From JANXYW01 sp031400455 (GTDB lineage: Bacteria > Chloroflexota > Dehalococcoidia > DSTF01 > JACRBR01): DNA of 64,000 nt. Below, piece by piece: positions 1 to 8,132 of this stretch. Position numbers and translations under genes: made by a program. How positions within the stretch are numbered: position 1 is the stretch's first letter; each line of letters starts with the position of its first letter. Below the pieces are notes generated by a model that made no database searches, was not told the origin of the DNA, and was given only the letters and a program-made list of their open reading frames with translations. The stretch spans positions 1 to 64,000 of the forward strand of contig JANNPX010000005.1 in the NCBI GenBank assembly GCA_031400455.1. The letters run 5' to 3'.

Positions 1-852
1 GTGAACTCCCTACCCACCCCCACCATCCTTCTCGACAACCTCACATTCCCCGAATGCCCCCGCTGGCACGACGGCGCCCTCTACTTCTCCGACGTCCACG
101 CCCACAAGATCATCCGCATCGACGCCGACGGCAGCGCCCGCAGCGTCGTCGACGACGCGCACCAACCCGCCGGCCTCGGCTGGACGCCCGACGGCGCGCT
201 CCTCGTCGTCCGCATGCTCGAACGCAAACTGATGCGCTTCGCCGACGGCAAGTTCACCACCGTCGCCGACCTCAGCGCGCTCGAGAACGTGCAACTCAAC
301 GACATGACCGTCGACGCGCGCGGCCGCGCCTACATCGGCGCCTTCGGCTTCGACATCAACGCCGGCACCCCCTTCGCCCTCGCGAATATCTTCCTGGTCC
401 AGCCCGATGGCGCCGTCACCGTCGCCGCCGACAACATGCGATTCCCGAACGGCATGGTGATCACCCCCGACGCCGGCACCCTCATCGTCGCGGAGACCGT
501 AGGCCGCTGCCTCACCGCCTTCGACATCGCCGCCGACGGCACCCTGAGCAACCGCCGGGAATGGGCCGCCCTCCCGACCTTCCCCGACGGCATCTGCCTC
601 GACGCCGAAGGCGCCATCTGGGCCGCCGCCCCCGTCACCGGCGAATGCCTCCGCGTCCGAGAAGGCGGCGAGATCACCGACAAGATCACCGTCGCCGACA
701 AAGGCGTCTACGCCTGCATGCTCGGCGGTGAAGACGGCCGAACCCTCTACCTCTGCACCGCCAAGACCACCGGCCCTGAATTAACCCAGGGCATCTCCAC
801 CGGCTGGATAGAAACCGTCCGCGTAGAAATCCCCCACGCCGGCCTCCCGTAA
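1..852 (+). CDS. SMP-30/gluconolactonase/LRE family protein
   Basis: The 283-residue product is a six-bladed beta-propeller of the SMP-30/gluconolactonase family, whose members are metal-dependent lactonases acting on sugar or other lactones. Family landmarks are visible: a metal-ligand Glu in FPEC (E18), the FPNGM motif near residue 147 and the FPDGI motif near 193, with regularly spaced ADG turns between blades. Length is normal for the family. The start used is the GTG at the first base of the window; a start further upstream cannot be excluded because the frame is open at the edge. Codon use is strikingly C-rich at third positions. There is no signal peptide, so it is probably cytoplasmic. 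The substrate cannot be read from the sequence. Confidence 0.88.
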   Translation: MNSLPTPTILLDNLTFPECPRWHDGALYFSDVHAHKIIRIDADGSARSVVDDAHQPAGLGWTPDGALLVVRMLERKLMRFADGKFTTVADLSALENVQLNDMTVDARGRAYIGAFGFDINAGTPFALANIFLVQPDGAVTVAADNMRFPNGMVITPDAGTLIVAETVGRCLTAFDIAADGTLSNRREWAALPTFPDGICLDAEGAIWAAAPVTGECLRVREGGEITDKITVADKGVYACMLGGEDGRTLYLCTAKTTGPELTQGISTGWIETVRVEIPHAGLP

Positions 853-1199
853 CCCACCGCGTTCGTCCACGCGTATCCCAGCCTGTAGGGGCGGCCCCGC
901 CCTCTCGTCCCAGCACGACCCGACGGATCACAGCCGCCCAGGCCGCACGGAGGTGAGGTTCCGTACCCTCTCCACGTCGTGGAGAGGGTGGCGCGCAGCG
1001 CGGGGTGAGGTGCTCGCCTGGCACGCACCCTCAAGTCAGGCACCCAATTGCATCCGCCCCCTTTCGTGCCCCTTAGTGTCCTTCGTGGTTCCACCCAATC
1101 CGTGAAATCCGCGCAATCCCTGTTCCCGTCACCCCAGCCCCTTCTGTGCCATCTGTGAAATCTGTGGTTCCCCCGGCCCCCACGCGATACCGTGAACCA
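853..1199. repeat. Intergenic region with dispersed repeats
   Basis: No gene is visible in these 347 bases. They hold a GTAGGGGCGG...CCCCGCCC palindromic element near 886-904 and, at about 1073-1173, a low-complexity block built of variants of 'cttcgtggttcc' and 'atcYgtgaaatcYg'. A related block recurs at 2914-2975. Neither block has a coding pattern. I see no clear promoter for the kinase gene downstream. Confidence 0.55.
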
Positions 1200-2642
1200 A
1201 TGACCACGCAACAACGCACCGAAGTGCTCGCCCCCACACCCATCGAGCTCCCCCGCTCCGGCGCCCTCCGGGGCATTCGCCGCCTCGCCCGCATGGCCGC
1301 ACTCGGCGCGCGGCACATGCCGCCCGTCGTCGCCCGCAAGATCGTCCGCCGCCCCGGACGCGCCGCCCACGCCGGCCGCCGCGTCTTCGAGGGCCTCGGC
1401 TCCACCTACGTGAAGTTCGGCCAGTTCATCGCTTCGGCGCCCGGCATCGTCGGCGAGGACGTCGCCGAGGAGTTCCGCCGCTGCCTCGACGCCGCGCCCG
1501 CCGTGCCGTTCGCGAGGGTACGCGCCATCGTCGAGTCGGAGCTCGGACGCCCGCTCGAGGAAGTCTTCAGCCAATTCGACGAGACGCCGCTCGCCGCCGC
1601 ATCGATCGCCGTTGTGCATCGCGCGACGCTCCTCGACGGCACGCCCGTCGCCGTTAAGGTGCTCCGTCCCGATATCGAGCAGACCGTCGCGACAGATATC
1701 GGCGTGCTCGAAGGATTCGTGCGCTTCATGGCAGCGCGCGGCATCGATCAGGCGTACAACATGGTCGCGCTCGTCGTCGGACTGCGCGCGCAGATCGCCG
1801 AGGAGCTCGATCTCCGGAACGAAGCGCGCACGATGGACATCTTCCGCGAATTGTTTGAGCAGTACGGCATGGAACTGCTCGTCATCCCGCGCGTCCATCC
1901 GGAATTCTCAGGCCGCCGCGTCCTCACGATGGAGCTGCTCGACGGCAAGTCGATCGACAACCTCGAGCACGCCACCGAGCTAGGTATCGATGTCGCCGCG
2001 CTCGTGCGCCAGCTGCTCGCGGCGTGGGTGCTCGCCGGCCTGCGCGTCCGCGCGTTCCACGCCGATATCCACGCCGGCAATCTCTTCGTCCTGCGCGACG
2101 GCCGCCTCGGCATGCTCGACTGGGGCATCCTCTCGCGCTTCGATGACGAGTCGAGCCTCTTCTTCCGCAAGGTGTGCGAGGCCGCGCTCGGGCGCGAGGA
2201 AGCGTGGCGCGATATCGCCGGCTACATGATGAAGACGAACGGTCCCAGCTTCATCGCGCTCGGCCTCGATGACGAACAGATCCTCCGCTTCGTCAAAGCG
2301 ACGTTCGGGCCTGTGTTCACGCTGCCCCTCAACCAGGTCAGCATGTCCGACCTCCTGCCGAGCGGCGACGAATTCATGCGGCGTGCCACGGGCGAGGACG
2401 CGCCGCCCCGCACCCTCCGCCAGCGCATCGGCGGCATGCGCGTAGCCGCCCGCTCCTACCAGGCCGCCGTCGACTCCGGCGCCTTCGACACGTCCGTCAT
2501 GCGGACCGGATTCCTCGGCATGAAGCAACTCGTCTACCTCGAGCGCTACGGCCGCATGTACATCCCCGAAGAACTCATGCTAGGCGACCCCGACCTCCTC
2601 CGCCGCGCCCTGGAAGAAACCGCCACAGCCGCGGATCACTAA
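1200..2642 (+). CDS. ABC1/AarF/UbiB family atypical kinase
   Basis: The 480-residue protein belongs to the ABC1 (AarF/UbiB) atypical kinase family, which supports quinone or lipid metabolism at membranes. The diagnostic KxGQ motif is present as KFGQ (K72), followed by the family's conserved R-x-L-x-D-A-x-P-x-x-P segment. The nucleotide-binding Lys lies in the VAVKVL strand near residue 153. The catalytic loop reads HADIHAGN (near 287; usually HADPHPGN) and the metal-binding motif LDWG (near 307; usually LDFG). The ATG at 1200 is preferred over an in-frame ATG at 1146, because the intervening 18 codons fall in the repeat block and look non-coding. Unlike UbiB it lacks obvious C-terminal transmembrane helices. 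The client pathway is unknown. Confidence 0.9.
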   Translation: MTTQQRTEVLAPTPIELPRSGALRGIRRLARMAALGARHMPPVVARKIVRRPGRAAHAGRRVFEGLGSTYVKFGQFIASAPGIVGEDVAEEFRRCLDAAPAVPFARVRAIVESELGRPLEEVFSQFDETPLAAASIAVVHRATLLDGTPVAVKVLRPDIEQTVATDIGVLEGFVRFMAARGIDQAYNMVALVVGLRAQIAEELDLRNEARTMDIFRELFEQYGMELLVIPRVHPEFSGRRVLTMELLDGKSIDNLEHATELGIDVAALVRQLLAAWVLAGLRVRAFHADIHAGNLFVLRDGRLGMLDWGILSRFDDESSLFFRKVCEAALGREEAWRDIAGYMMKTNGPSFIALGLDDEQILRFVKATFGPVFTLPLNQVSMSDLLPSGDEFMRRATGEDAPPRTLRQRIGGMRVAARSYQAAVDSGAFDTSVMRTGFLGMKQLVYLERYGRMYIPEELMLGDPDLLRRALEETATAADH

Positions 2643-3048
2643 CCCAAGCGAGCGGGCCACCAGTACCCGCGGAGCTTCAGCTCCGCCGACCGCCGCTATG
2701 CCAGCCGTAGCGGAGGAGCTTGCCTGGTCGCCGCAGGAGCTTCAGCTCCGCCAACCGCCGCTATGCCAGCCGTAGCGGAGGAGCTTCAGCTCCGGCCCTC
2801 CGGTGACACTCCAAATGTCATCTCGCGCGAGACGCCGCGACCCAACACTACTGTCATCCAGAGCGAAGCGAAGGATCTACCCCGATCGCCCACCACCGCC
2901 AGCAACGAACCCAAACAATCTGCGTAATCTGCGAAATCTGCGGTTCCCCCCCAGCGTCTTCGTGACCTCCGTACCCAATCCAAAAGTCCAAACGGCCCTC
3001 CCGCCGCACCCGCCCGATCGCACATCCTGACACCAGGAGCGCAGCACC
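2643..3048. repeat. Intergenic repeat cluster (three repeat families)
   Basis: These 406 bases hold no credible gene. Three repeat types are stacked: GGAGCTTCAGCTCC palindromes in a 51-bp unit present twice (next entry); a 'gtcatccagagcgaagcgaa' element at 2853-2879, a second copy of which lies at 57189; and an 'aatctgcgtaatctgcg' block at 2914-2975 related to the one at 1073-1173. Long frames on either strand here are by-products of the high GC content. Confidence 0.7.
2671..2786. repeat. 51-bp direct repeat with internal palindrome, two copies
   Basis: Positions 2671-2721 and 2736-2786 are the same 51-bp unit with one mismatch (G/A), offset by 65 bp. Each unit starts with the palindrome GGAGCTTCAGCTCC and ends in 'gtagcggaggagctt', so the unit boundaries themselves read GGAG...CTT. 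The arrangement resembles REP/BIME-type intergenic repeats. The core palindrome recurs at 53255-53272, and variants are found at 11705-11787. Confidence 0.8.
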
Positions 3049-3699
3049 ATGAAACGACAACTCGCAATCGCCACCGCCGCCGCCGGCAGCATCTTCGCCT
3101 ACATCCGCTGGATCAGGCCGCGACAGATGCACTGGGGCGCCACCGACGAAGAAGCCACCAGGACATTCCCGTACGACGAACTCGTGCCCGATCCCACGTG
3201 GAGTTCCACCCGCGCCATCACGGTCGACGCCACACCCGAGCAGATCTGGCCTTGGCTCGTGCAGATGGGATGGGGACGCGCGGGCTGGTACGGCTACGAC
3301 TTGGTCGACAACGGCGCGAAGCCCAGCGCTTGGGAGATCCTCCCGCAGTACCAGCACCTCGAGATCGGCACGAAGTTCCCGATGAGTCCGTGGACTTCGA
3401 TGGACTGCCACGCCTTCGAGGAGCCGCGCTGGATGCTGCTCCGCATGGGCAACATCGGCTCCTTCGTCTGGTACCTCGACCCCATCAACGACCATCAGAC
3501 GCGCCTCATCATCCGCATGCGCGATCGCTACAAGTGGCTCAACCCCTTCATCCTCCCCATGCAGCTGGCCGTCGACGTCGGTGACATCTTCTTCCAGTGG
3601 AAGTGCCTGCAAGGAGTAAAAGCCCGCGCCGAACTCACCGCGAAGTCGGGCCCGCCAGCGCCCGCAGCGGCACCCGCCCACGCCGAAGCACACGCCTAG
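3049..3699 (+). CDS. SRPBCC-like conserved hypothetical protein
   Basis: The 216-residue product resembles SRPBCC (START/Bet v 1-like) proteins of unassigned function. An N-terminal hydrophobic stretch (about residues 5-20) may be a membrane anchor. The segment 'ITVDATPEQIWPWLVQMGW' near residue 57 is the usual first strand and helix of the fold, and 'GWYGYDLVDN' follows, as in a common uncharacterised bacterial subgroup. The start is an ATG preceded by CAGGAGCGC. It is convergent with the SDR downstream. No catalytic residues can be assigned; these domains usually bind hydrophobic ligands. Confidence 0.75.
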   Translation: MKRQLAIATAAAGSIFAYIRWIRPRQMHWGATDEEATRTFPYDELVPDPTWSSTRAITVDATPEQIWPWLVQMGWGRAGWYGYDLVDNGAKPSAWEILPQYQHLEIGTKFPMSPWTSMDCHAFEEPRWMLLRMGNIGSFVWYLDPINDHQTRLIIRMRDRYKWLNPFILPMQLAVDVGDIFFQWKCLQGVKARAELTAKSGPPAPAAAPAHAEAHA

Positions 3700-3825
3700 C
3701 GCCCGCATCAACCACCCAATCCCGCACCCGCCGATGGAGCGCAGGCGCCCCGCCTGCCCGCCCGCTCTGCACGTCCGCCAACTGCCGCCAGTGCCTGCTC
3801 GTAGCGGAGCAGCTTGCCCGGTCGC

Positions 3826-3845
3826 CACCGGAGACGTCTCCGGTG
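3826..3845. terminator. 20-bp perfect palindrome between convergent genes
   Basis: CACCGGAGAC and its exact reverse complement abut at 3826-3845, 7 bases from the 3' end of the minus-strand SDR and 127 bases beyond the plus-strand gene. It follows a 'gtagcggagcagcttgcc' stretch like that in the 2.7-kb repeats, so it is probably a repeat-family member that may also act as a bidirectional terminator. There is no T-run. Confidence 0.45.
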
Positions 3846-3851
3846 GGGCGC

Positions 3852-4732
3852 CTAAGTCGTGAACAAGATGCCCTTCTCGCCCCACACGTTACCGATCGCG
3901 GCCAGGTACTCGTCATCCCGCTCGATGGCGAACAGCGCCATCCAGTCCTCGTCCGCCATCGCCGGGCGGTTGCGCAGGATCGCCGTCGATTCGCTGTCGG
4001 TCGGCCAGCGCAGGCGCGGCGTTGCCGTTGTTACGGCCTCGAGGATCACTGCCGCCACTTCCTCCGGCATCGTCGGCTGCTTGAGTAGCGGAACCCTCGC
4101 CATCAATGACCGGCGCGTGACCGCCGCGTACGGCGAATCGACCGGCGGCTCCGGGCCGCGCTTGGAGAATATCGGCGTCAGCACGACCCCTGCCCGACGA
4201 TCGCCACCCGCACGCCGAACGGCGCCACCTCGATCGCCAGCGACTCGCTCGCCGCGTCCAGCGCGTGCTTCGTTGCGCAGTACGGACCTGTGGCCGCGAA
4301 CGTCACGCGTCCCCCTAACGACGTCACGTTGACGATCGCGCCCGAGCGTCGCTCGCGCATCTGGGGCAGCACGGCGCGGACCATTCTCAGCGCCCCGAAG
4401 AAATTCGTCTCGAACACCTTCCGCAGGTCAGCGTCTGAGGTTTCTTCGATCGGCCCGCCCATGCCGATACCCGCGTTGTTCACTAGCACATCGATCTGCC
4501 CGCTGCGTTCCAGGGCTGCGCGCACCGCTCCCTCGACGGACGCGTCCTCGTCGACATCCAGCCGCGACAGGTGGATTGGGAGGCCTTCGGACTGTGCCGC
4601 CGCGCGCACCGCGTCGCCGCCGGCATCGGGATCCCGCATCGTCGCGTACGTTTCGTACCCATTGCGCGCCAAATGCAACGCGGTCGCCAGACCGATCCCC
4701 GTGCTCGAACCTGTGACGAGTGCAACCTCCAC
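3852..4732 (-). pseudogene. Short-chain dehydrogenase/reductase, frameshifted
   Basis: Two minus-strand frames together make one SDR. The first (GTG at 4732) carries the cofactor motif TGSSTGIG near residue 8, the NNAG motif and the catalytic Y-x-x-x-K as YCATK. It stops just after 'VRVAIVGQGSC'. The rest of the protein (LTPIFSKRG onward, to 3852) continues in another frame. Adding one C near 4192 restores 'IVGPGVVLTP', which is the usual SDR P-G-x-V-x-T motif, so a single-base deletion explains the break. It could be a true pseudogene or an assembly error. The intact protein would be about 293 residues. The substrate is unknown; the cofactor-binding loop does not settle NAD versus NADP. Confidence 0.75.
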
Positions 4733-4747
4733 GTCAGGCCTCCCTCG

Positions 4748-7700
4748 CTATGCTTCCGCCAGCAGCAACTCACAGTCCGCCGCCACCTTCGCCATCCCGA
4801 TCTCCCGCGCCGTTGCTAGTGCCGCTTCGAGCAGCGTGCGCGCCCGTGCCGCATCGCCGTCCGCCCCCCGCTTCCGCAACATCCGCGCATAATCCATCTG
4901 CGTCCGCGCCACGGAGGGGCGCATACCCCAGCGCGTATTGTCGACAAGCGCTTGTTCGAAGCTTCGAGCCGCGTCTTCGAGCCGGTCCACGACGAATGCC
5001 AGGCGGCCGACGAATCTTGCACACGAGCCGAGAGCCGCGGAGTTATGCGCGCCTATGAAGACTGGCAGGTGAGCGTGGGGGGCGAGCAGTTCGTAGAGGA
5101 CTTGGCATCGATCTCGATCGTCGATGAATGACACAGCCTCGGCTGCCCCACAGATGTGTGGTAGCCAGTCCGCCGTCGGAGGGATCTTGGCGTAAGAGTC
5201 AATCGGCAAGCGATCGACGAGGGCGCGGACCGCCTCAGCGTCCGCCCCCACAGGAAGCGCGTACGCCGAGACAATGCGCGTCCACACATCACTTCGGGCG
5301 GCCGAAACGATCGGGTCGAGCTCGCTCCATGGTTCGCGCCCCTCTTCCCATGCGCGTGTGGCCGCGTTGGCGATCAGCCAGCCATCGAAACCCGACCAGC
5401 CCCGCCCGACTGTCATTCCCTGCATTGCCAACTCGTGCGACGTAGCGAAATTCCCCCGCATCTGCTCACGCATCGCCTGGAGGAAGCAGCCCAGCGCGCG
5501 GAATTGGCGTATCCGGGACTCCTGCGCGCGTTCGAGGTAGCGATCGAGTTCGCGGTGCGCGTCGTCAATCCGACCCAGCCGGTACAACACGATCAGTCGC
5601 CAGTAGGAGGCACTGGCTCCGTTCGGGCCGAGGCTCTCGTACTCCTCCGTCACGTGCAGCAATTCGTCGATCTCGCGCTGGAAGAGCATTCCCCAGCATT
5701 TGTAATGCAATGCGAACGCGAGTATCGACGAATCCTGCAAGCGCCGGGACATGTGAATCGAGTCATCAACCAATCCCATATCCAGGTTTCCGCCGGATGC
5801 GAAGTCCCACGTGCTACCGAGCTGAGCCATCACGGCGACTCGCTCCCGGCTATCGCCTGTCGGAAGCAACTGGAGAGCGTCTCGGAGCAACGTAGTGAAC
5901 GGCTCGCCTCGCGTCCCAAATAGGTTGTCGTCGCGCGTCGCGGCCCGTACAAGCAGGTCCGCGCGCCCCGCGGCGCGCGCCAGCTCTCCTGCTTGCGCGT
6001 ACGAGGCAACAGACTCATCATCACGTCCGGAACGGTAGAGGGCGTATGCTCTTCCGAGCGCGCACTCCGCCTCGAGAGCGCGATCATTACTTGGCGCTCG
6101 CCCGAGCTGCTCGATCGCGCGTTCGTATTGACCGACGGCCTCTTCGAAGGCGAACTGCGACGCCGCCCGGTCGCCGGCGCGACGCGCATACTCTACGGCC
6201 TTAGGTACATCACCACCGGGCGATGCCTCATAGAAGTGGTGCGCCAGCTCCGCCAGGTGCGGCTCCAGATCTCCCGCATACAGCCGCTCCAGCGCCTCAC
6301 CGATCTGGCGGTGCAACAGCACGCGGCGTGGCGTGCTCAGCTCCTCGTACAGCGTGTGCCGGATCAGTGCGTGGGTGAAGTCGTAGGTGCCGCTCGCCGT
6401 CTCGACAAGCACTTGCGCGACGAGCGCCTCGTCGAGGGCGTCGAGCAACGCGCGCTCCGGCGCTTCACAGATCGCTTGCAGCTCCACCCAGGAGAAGCCG
6501 CCCGTCATCGCCGACGACGCCGTAAGCATCGCGTTGCACGAGGCGCTCAGACGGGACAGCCGGCGGCCGATCACTTCTCGTACGCCTTCGGGGATTCCCA
6601 TATCGGCGATCGTCAGTGTCGACGTCCAGCGCCCGTCCTCCTGGACGATCTTGCGCTCCTCTACGAGATGCAGCAGCACTTCCTTGATGAAGAACGGGTT
6701 GCCATTCGTCTCGCCGGCGATCGCGTCGACCAGCGAGCGCGGTACGTCCTGCTCGGCGATCACGTCGAGCAACGCGCCGACTTCCTCGGCAGCCAGGCCC
6801 TTCAGCACGATGCGCTCGAACGGCGTCTCGCGCCGCAGGTCGGCGAGCGCCGCGGCCAGCGGATGCGTGCGGTCCAGCTCGACGTCGCGATAGCCGCCGA
6901 CGATCACGAGAGCCTGCGCTGGCGCCTGACGGGCGATCTGCCGGAGCATGGCGATCGTGCCCTTGTCGGCCCAGTGCAGGTCGTCCAGCAGCAACACAAG
7001 TGGGCCGCTGGACGCGATCTTCGTGAAGAGGTTCGATGCCGCATCGAGGAGCCGGTAGCGTTCGCCCTCCGCGGGTATCGCCGGCGGCTCCGCGATATCG
7101 GGCAGCAACTCGTGCAGCGCTGGCACGATGCGAGCGAGGACCCCCGCGTCCGCGCCGAGCGCGGCTGCGAGCCGATCGGGCGATGTCGCCGCTGCATACT
7201 CCTTGATCGCTTCGACAAACGGCGAGAACGGCGGCGCCCACTCGCCGTCGTAGCACCGTCCGGAGAGCACCGTCGCGCCCTTGTGCCGGGTGAGGGCGGC
7301 GAACTCCTCGGCCGTCCGCGTCTTGCCGATGCCCGGCTCGCCCACCAGCATCGCGAGCGACCCGCGGCCGCCGCGCGCTTCTTCGAGTCTTGCTGTCAGG
7401 CTCGCGATCACATCACCGCGTCCGACGAACGGCGTCACGGTCAGCATCGCCAGCGGGTCATGTTCGTATTGCACCTCGAGCGTGGCGACCGGCGCCGCGA
7501 TGCCCTTCAGCGCCAACTCACCGCGGTCACGGAAGTCGAACGCGGAGGCATCAGAGATGAGTGCACGGACCGTCGCCGTGCAGAGGATCTCACCCGCCTT
7601 GGCAAGTGCGCAGAGCCGGCTCGCGATGACGACGGTCGTGCCGAAGTAGTCCGTTGCATCGTGGCGCAGTGCCTCGCCCACCTGCAGGCCAACACGAATC

Positions 7701-7975
7701 TGCAGCTGCTCACCCGCCGCCGGGCGGCGTGCCGCCTGCTGCATTGCGATCGCGCCGCGCACCGCCGCCGTGGCGGAATTGAACGCCACCATCAGCCCGT
7801 CGCCCGTCCACTTCACCTCGGCGCCGCCGTGGGCGGCCACGGCATCGCGCAGCAGCCGGTGGTGCGTCTCGAAGACGCGCTGTGCCGTCTCGTCGCCTAC
7901 GCGCTGCAGCAGCTCCGTCGAGTTGACGAGGTCGCTGAACAGAATGGTCGCCGTTGTCGGTCGGGCGGTCGTCAT
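4748..7975 (-). CDS. Class III cyclase domain, AAA+ ATPase and TPR protein
   Basis: The 1075-residue protein has an N-terminal class III nucleotidyl cyclase homology domain (about residues 5-175), an AAA+ ATPase of the adenylate cyclase/LuxR-like type (Walker A GEPGIGKT near 235; Walker B LVLLLDDLHW) and a long helical TPR-like C-terminus. The metal Asp residues are present in FSDL and TGDG, with a Lys in EVKWTGDG. In the segment matching GxxVNxAAR the usual Asn is replaced (GTTVVIASR), so catalytic activity is uncertain. There is no C-terminal HTH. The ATG at 7975 is chosen because an upstream in-frame ATG (7990) lies inside a TATGAT -10 box. Such proteins are thought to be soluble signalling ATPases; the ligand is unknown. 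Confidence 0.85.
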   Translation of the reverse strand: MTTARPTTATILFSDLVNSTELLQRVGDETAQRVFETHHRLLRDAVAAHGGAEVKWTGDGLMVAFNSATAAVRGAIAMQQAARRPAAGEQLQIRVGLQVGEALRHDATDYFGTTVVIASRLCALAKAGEILCTATVRALISDASAFDFRDRGELALKGIAAPVATLEVQYEHDPLAMLTVTPFVGRGDVIASLTARLEEARGGRGSLAMLVGEPGIGKTRTAEEFAALTRHKGATVLSGRCYDGEWAPPFSPFVEAIKEYAAATSPDRLAAALGADAGVLARIVPALHELLPDIAEPPAIPAEGERYRLLDAASNLFTKIASSGPLVLLLDDLHWADKGTIAMLRQIARQAPAQALVIVGGYRDVELDRTHPLAAALADLRRETPFERIVLKGLAAEEVGALLDVIAEQDVPRSLVDAIAGETNGNPFFIKEVLLHLVEERKIVQEDGRWTSTLTIADMGIPEGVREVIGRRLSRLSASCNAMLTASSAMTGGFSWVELQAICEAPERALLDALDEALVAQVLVETASGTYDFTHALIRHTLYEELSTPRRVLLHRQIGEALERLYAGDLEPHLAELAHHFYEASPGGDVPKAVEYARRAGDRAASQFAFEEAVGQYERAIEQLGRAPSNDRALEAECALGRAYALYRSGRDDESVASYAQAGELARAAGRADLLVRAATRDDNLFGTRGEPFTTLLRDALQLLPTGDSRERVAVMAQLGSTWDFASGGNLDMGLVDDSIHMSRRLQDSSILAFALHYKCWGMLFQREIDELLHVTEEYESLGPNGASASYWRLIVLYRLGRIDDAHRELDRYLERAQESRIRQFRALGCFLQAMREQMRGNFATSHELAMQGMTVGRGWSGFDGWLIANAATRAWEEGREPWSELDPIVSAARSDVWTRIVSAYALPVGADAEAVRALVDRLPIDSYAKIPPTADWLPHICGAAEAVSFIDDRDRCQVLYELLAPHAHLPVFIGAHNSAALGSCARFVGRLAFVVDRLEDAARSFEQALVDNTRWGMRPSVARTQMDYARMLRKRGADGDAARARTLLEAALATAREIGMAKVAADCELLLAEA

Positions 7976-7985
7976 AGTGACGCCG

Positions 7986-7991
7986 ATCATA
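7986..7991 (-). promoter_or_regulatory. -10 box TATGAT of the cyclase/ATPase gene
   Basis: On the minus strand TATGAT ends 10 bases before the ATG at 7975. There is no good -35. Transcription would begin a few bases before the start codon. Confidence 0.35.
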
Positions 7992-8132
7992 CCACCGATC
8001 GGAGCATTTAGGGACGGGCGTGGTGGTCGGGGTTTAGGCACTGCCACTTGGCCCCGAACCCAAACACGATGGCACAATCGTGCGCGTCATCGTCTACCCA
8101 AAGCCGGGCCCGCGGGGGCCACGGCGGCTCGT

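Noticed and set aside
54..731. Arg- and Pro-rich 225-codon frame overlapping the lactonase gene
   Set aside because: Low-complexity translation produced by GC-rich codons of the real gene in another phase; no family pattern.
2854..3885. 343-codon minus-strand frame spanning the SRPBCC-like gene and repeats
   Set aside because: Crosses repeat elements and the sense gene; no homology pattern.
5993..8011. 672-codon plus-strand frame opposite the cyclase/ATPase gene
   Set aside because: Antisense shadow of a well-supported minus-strand gene; composition is Arg/His-rich and it has no recognisable domain.
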